64,000 nt of DNA from Rhodococcus sp. KRD162. Its GTDB lineage: Bacteria > Actinomycetota > Actinomycetes > Mycobacteriales > Mycobacteriaceae. A program made the position numbers and the translations under genes. The stretch lies in NCBI RefSeq assembly GCF_017168335.1, contig NZ_JABFAU010000011.1:389585-453584 (forward strand). The letters run 5' to 3'. This document shows positions 63,126-64,000 of this stretch, one piece after another (the stretch's first letter is position 1; every line of letters begins with the position of its first letter). Under the pieces are notes generated by a model. The model saw nothing but the letters and a program-made list of their open reading frames with translations, searched no databases and had not been told where the DNA came from.

Positions 63126-63410
63126 TCAGGACGTGAACGCGCCCATCACGGGAGTCCATTCGTCGAAGGAAGCCGACTCGATCAGGTTCTCCACGGCGAA
63201 CGGATCCTGAGCGAACAGCGTCTCGACTGTGGCTGCGTCCGGGCCGTCGACCAGCAGCAACGCGCCGCTACCGTCGGCGTAGGGGCCACTCGACACCAGA
63301 GTCTTCTGCTCGAGCAGGTCGGCCAGCCAGGCGCGATGAGCCGCGCGATGAGTGTCGCGGCCGTCCGCGGTGGCGGGTGAGTAGACGTAGCTGACGGCGA
63401 TCAGAGGCAT
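63126..63410 (-). CDS. YciI family protein
   Basis: 94 residues, ferredoxin-like fold. YciI marks: His-Arg-Ala-Trp-Leu-Ala-Asp-Leu, Ser-Gly-Pro-Tyr-Ala-Asp-Gly-Ser-Gly, Asp-Pro-Phe-Ala. The family includes small enzymes such as chloromuconolactone dehalogenase relatives, but most members have no known reaction. Convergent with ftsK and possibly co-transcribed with the acetyltransferase on its right, about 40 bases away. Confidence 0.85.
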   Translation of the reverse strand: MPLIAVSYVYSPATADGRDTHRAAHRAWLADLLEQKTLVSSGPYADGSGALLLVDGPDAATVETLFAQDPFAVENLIESASFDEWTPVMGAFTS

Positions 63411-63452
63411 GGAACTCTCTTCCGGGATTCGAGGGGTGGTCCACGGATTCTG

Positions 63453-63986
63453 TCAGAGTGACAGCAGCATTCGAGTGTTGCCCAGGGTGTTGGGCTTGAC
63501 GAAGCTCAGGTCGAGGAATTCGGCAACGCCGGTGTCGTAGGACCGGCACATTTCGGCGTACACCTCGGCCGTGACGGGCGTGCCATCGATCTCGGCGAAT
63601 CCGTGTCTGGCGAAGAAATCCACCTCGAAGGTCAGCACGAACACTTTCTGCAGCGCTAGATCACGCGCGACCTCGATGAGCTTGGCGACGATCACATGCC
63701 CGGCCCCGTGCCCTTTCGCGGCCGGATCGACGGCCACCGTGCGTACCTCGCCCAGATCGGCCCACAACACGTGCAACGCCCCGCAGCCGATGATCTCGCC
63801 GTCACGCTCGGCGATCCAGAACTCTTGCACTGCCTCGTACAACGTCACGAGATTCTTCTCGAGCAGAATGCGTCCGGCATAGATGTCGATCAAGCGTTTG
63901 ATCTCGGGAACGTCGGAGGTCTTGGCGCGACGCACGACGACTGTGCTGTCCGGAGCGGAACTCCGGTCCACGGTGTCGGGACGCAC
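63453..63986 (-). CDS. argA: Amino-acid N-acetyltransferase (ArgA type)
   Basis: 177 residues, GNAT fold, GTG start close to the window edge. It transfers acetyl from acetyl-CoA, most likely to glutamate, the first step of arginine synthesis, as the short stand-alone mycobacterial Rv2747 enzyme does. GNAT landmarks: Glu-Val-Arg-Thr-Val-Ala-Val-Asp-Pro, then Lys-Gly-His-Gly-Ala-Gly-His for CoA, and Phe-Phe-Ala-Arg-His-Gly-Phe near the C-terminus. It lies next to ftsK in opposite direction, as in M. tuberculosis. The N-terminus is short and may continue upstream. Confidence 0.85.
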   Translation of the reverse strand: MRPDTVDRSSAPDSTVVVRRAKTSDVPEIKRLIDIYAGRILLEKNLVTLYEAVQEFWIAERDGEIIGCGALHVLWADLGEVRTVAVDPAAKGHGAGHVIVAKLIEVARDLALQKVFVLTFEVDFFARHGFAEIDGTPVTAEVYAEMCRSYDTGVAEFLDLSFVKPNTLGNTRMLLSL

Positions 63987-64000
63987 GTCGGATCCGAGAT

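Overview
The window looks like chromosomal DNA of a high-GC mycolic-acid actinobacterium, most likely Rhodococcus or a close relative. This rests on high GC, frequent GTG starts, many short lipoproteins, a DUF2510 protein, and gene order from about 47 kb rightward (dapB, two small genes, thyX, dapA, RNase J, ftsK, argA-type acetyltransferase) that recalls the M. tuberculosis Rv2773c-Rv2747 neighbourhood. No rRNA, tRNA, CRISPR array, transposase or integrase was seen.

The window has two unlike parts. Positions 1-28.6 kb are accessory: mostly small, poorly characterised genes on both strands, often isolated and closed by strong hairpin terminators. They include lipoproteins, a divergent LysR regulator, a secreted amidase-fold protein, an ABC exporter pair, a metallophosphoesterase, a GtrA protein, an orphan Ser/Thr kinase, a single-chain HigA/AbiEii-type toxin-antitoxin-like protein with a perfect palindrome upstream, a run of small unknown genes (25.8-27.8 kb) and cysteine-rich proteins. 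Two 50- and 58-residue genes at 10.0-10.4 kb were found by direct reading.

At about 28,613 the sequence switches abruptly into nuoL without its first ~150 codons, then runs into intact nuoM and nuoN. The junction is either a real rearrangement or insertion into the complex I operon, or an assembly join. It is the most important structural point here.

From 28.6 kb on the content is conserved: nuoL'-nuoM-nuoN; a DUF4188 gene divergent from a TetR regulator; a YdcF-like protein; a choline/betaine-type cluster (aldehyde dehydrogenase, APC permease, GMC oxidoreductase) coupled to a cNMP/CBS/DUF294 protein and followed by a GH63-type hydrolase; an alcohol dehydrogenase and a stand-alone ABC ATPase; dapB and small partners; an OFA-family MFS carrier with a 38-residue small subunit; a YcaQ-like DNA glycosylase overlapping zwf; an orphan ribbon-helix-helix gene with repeated operator-like motifs; thyX; dapA-rnj; a TauE/SafE permease; a TIGR03085-type protein; ftsK; and, on the minus strand, a YciI protein and an ArgA-type acetyltransferase. 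Two long perfect inverted repeats lie between genes at 45.04 and 63.06 kb.
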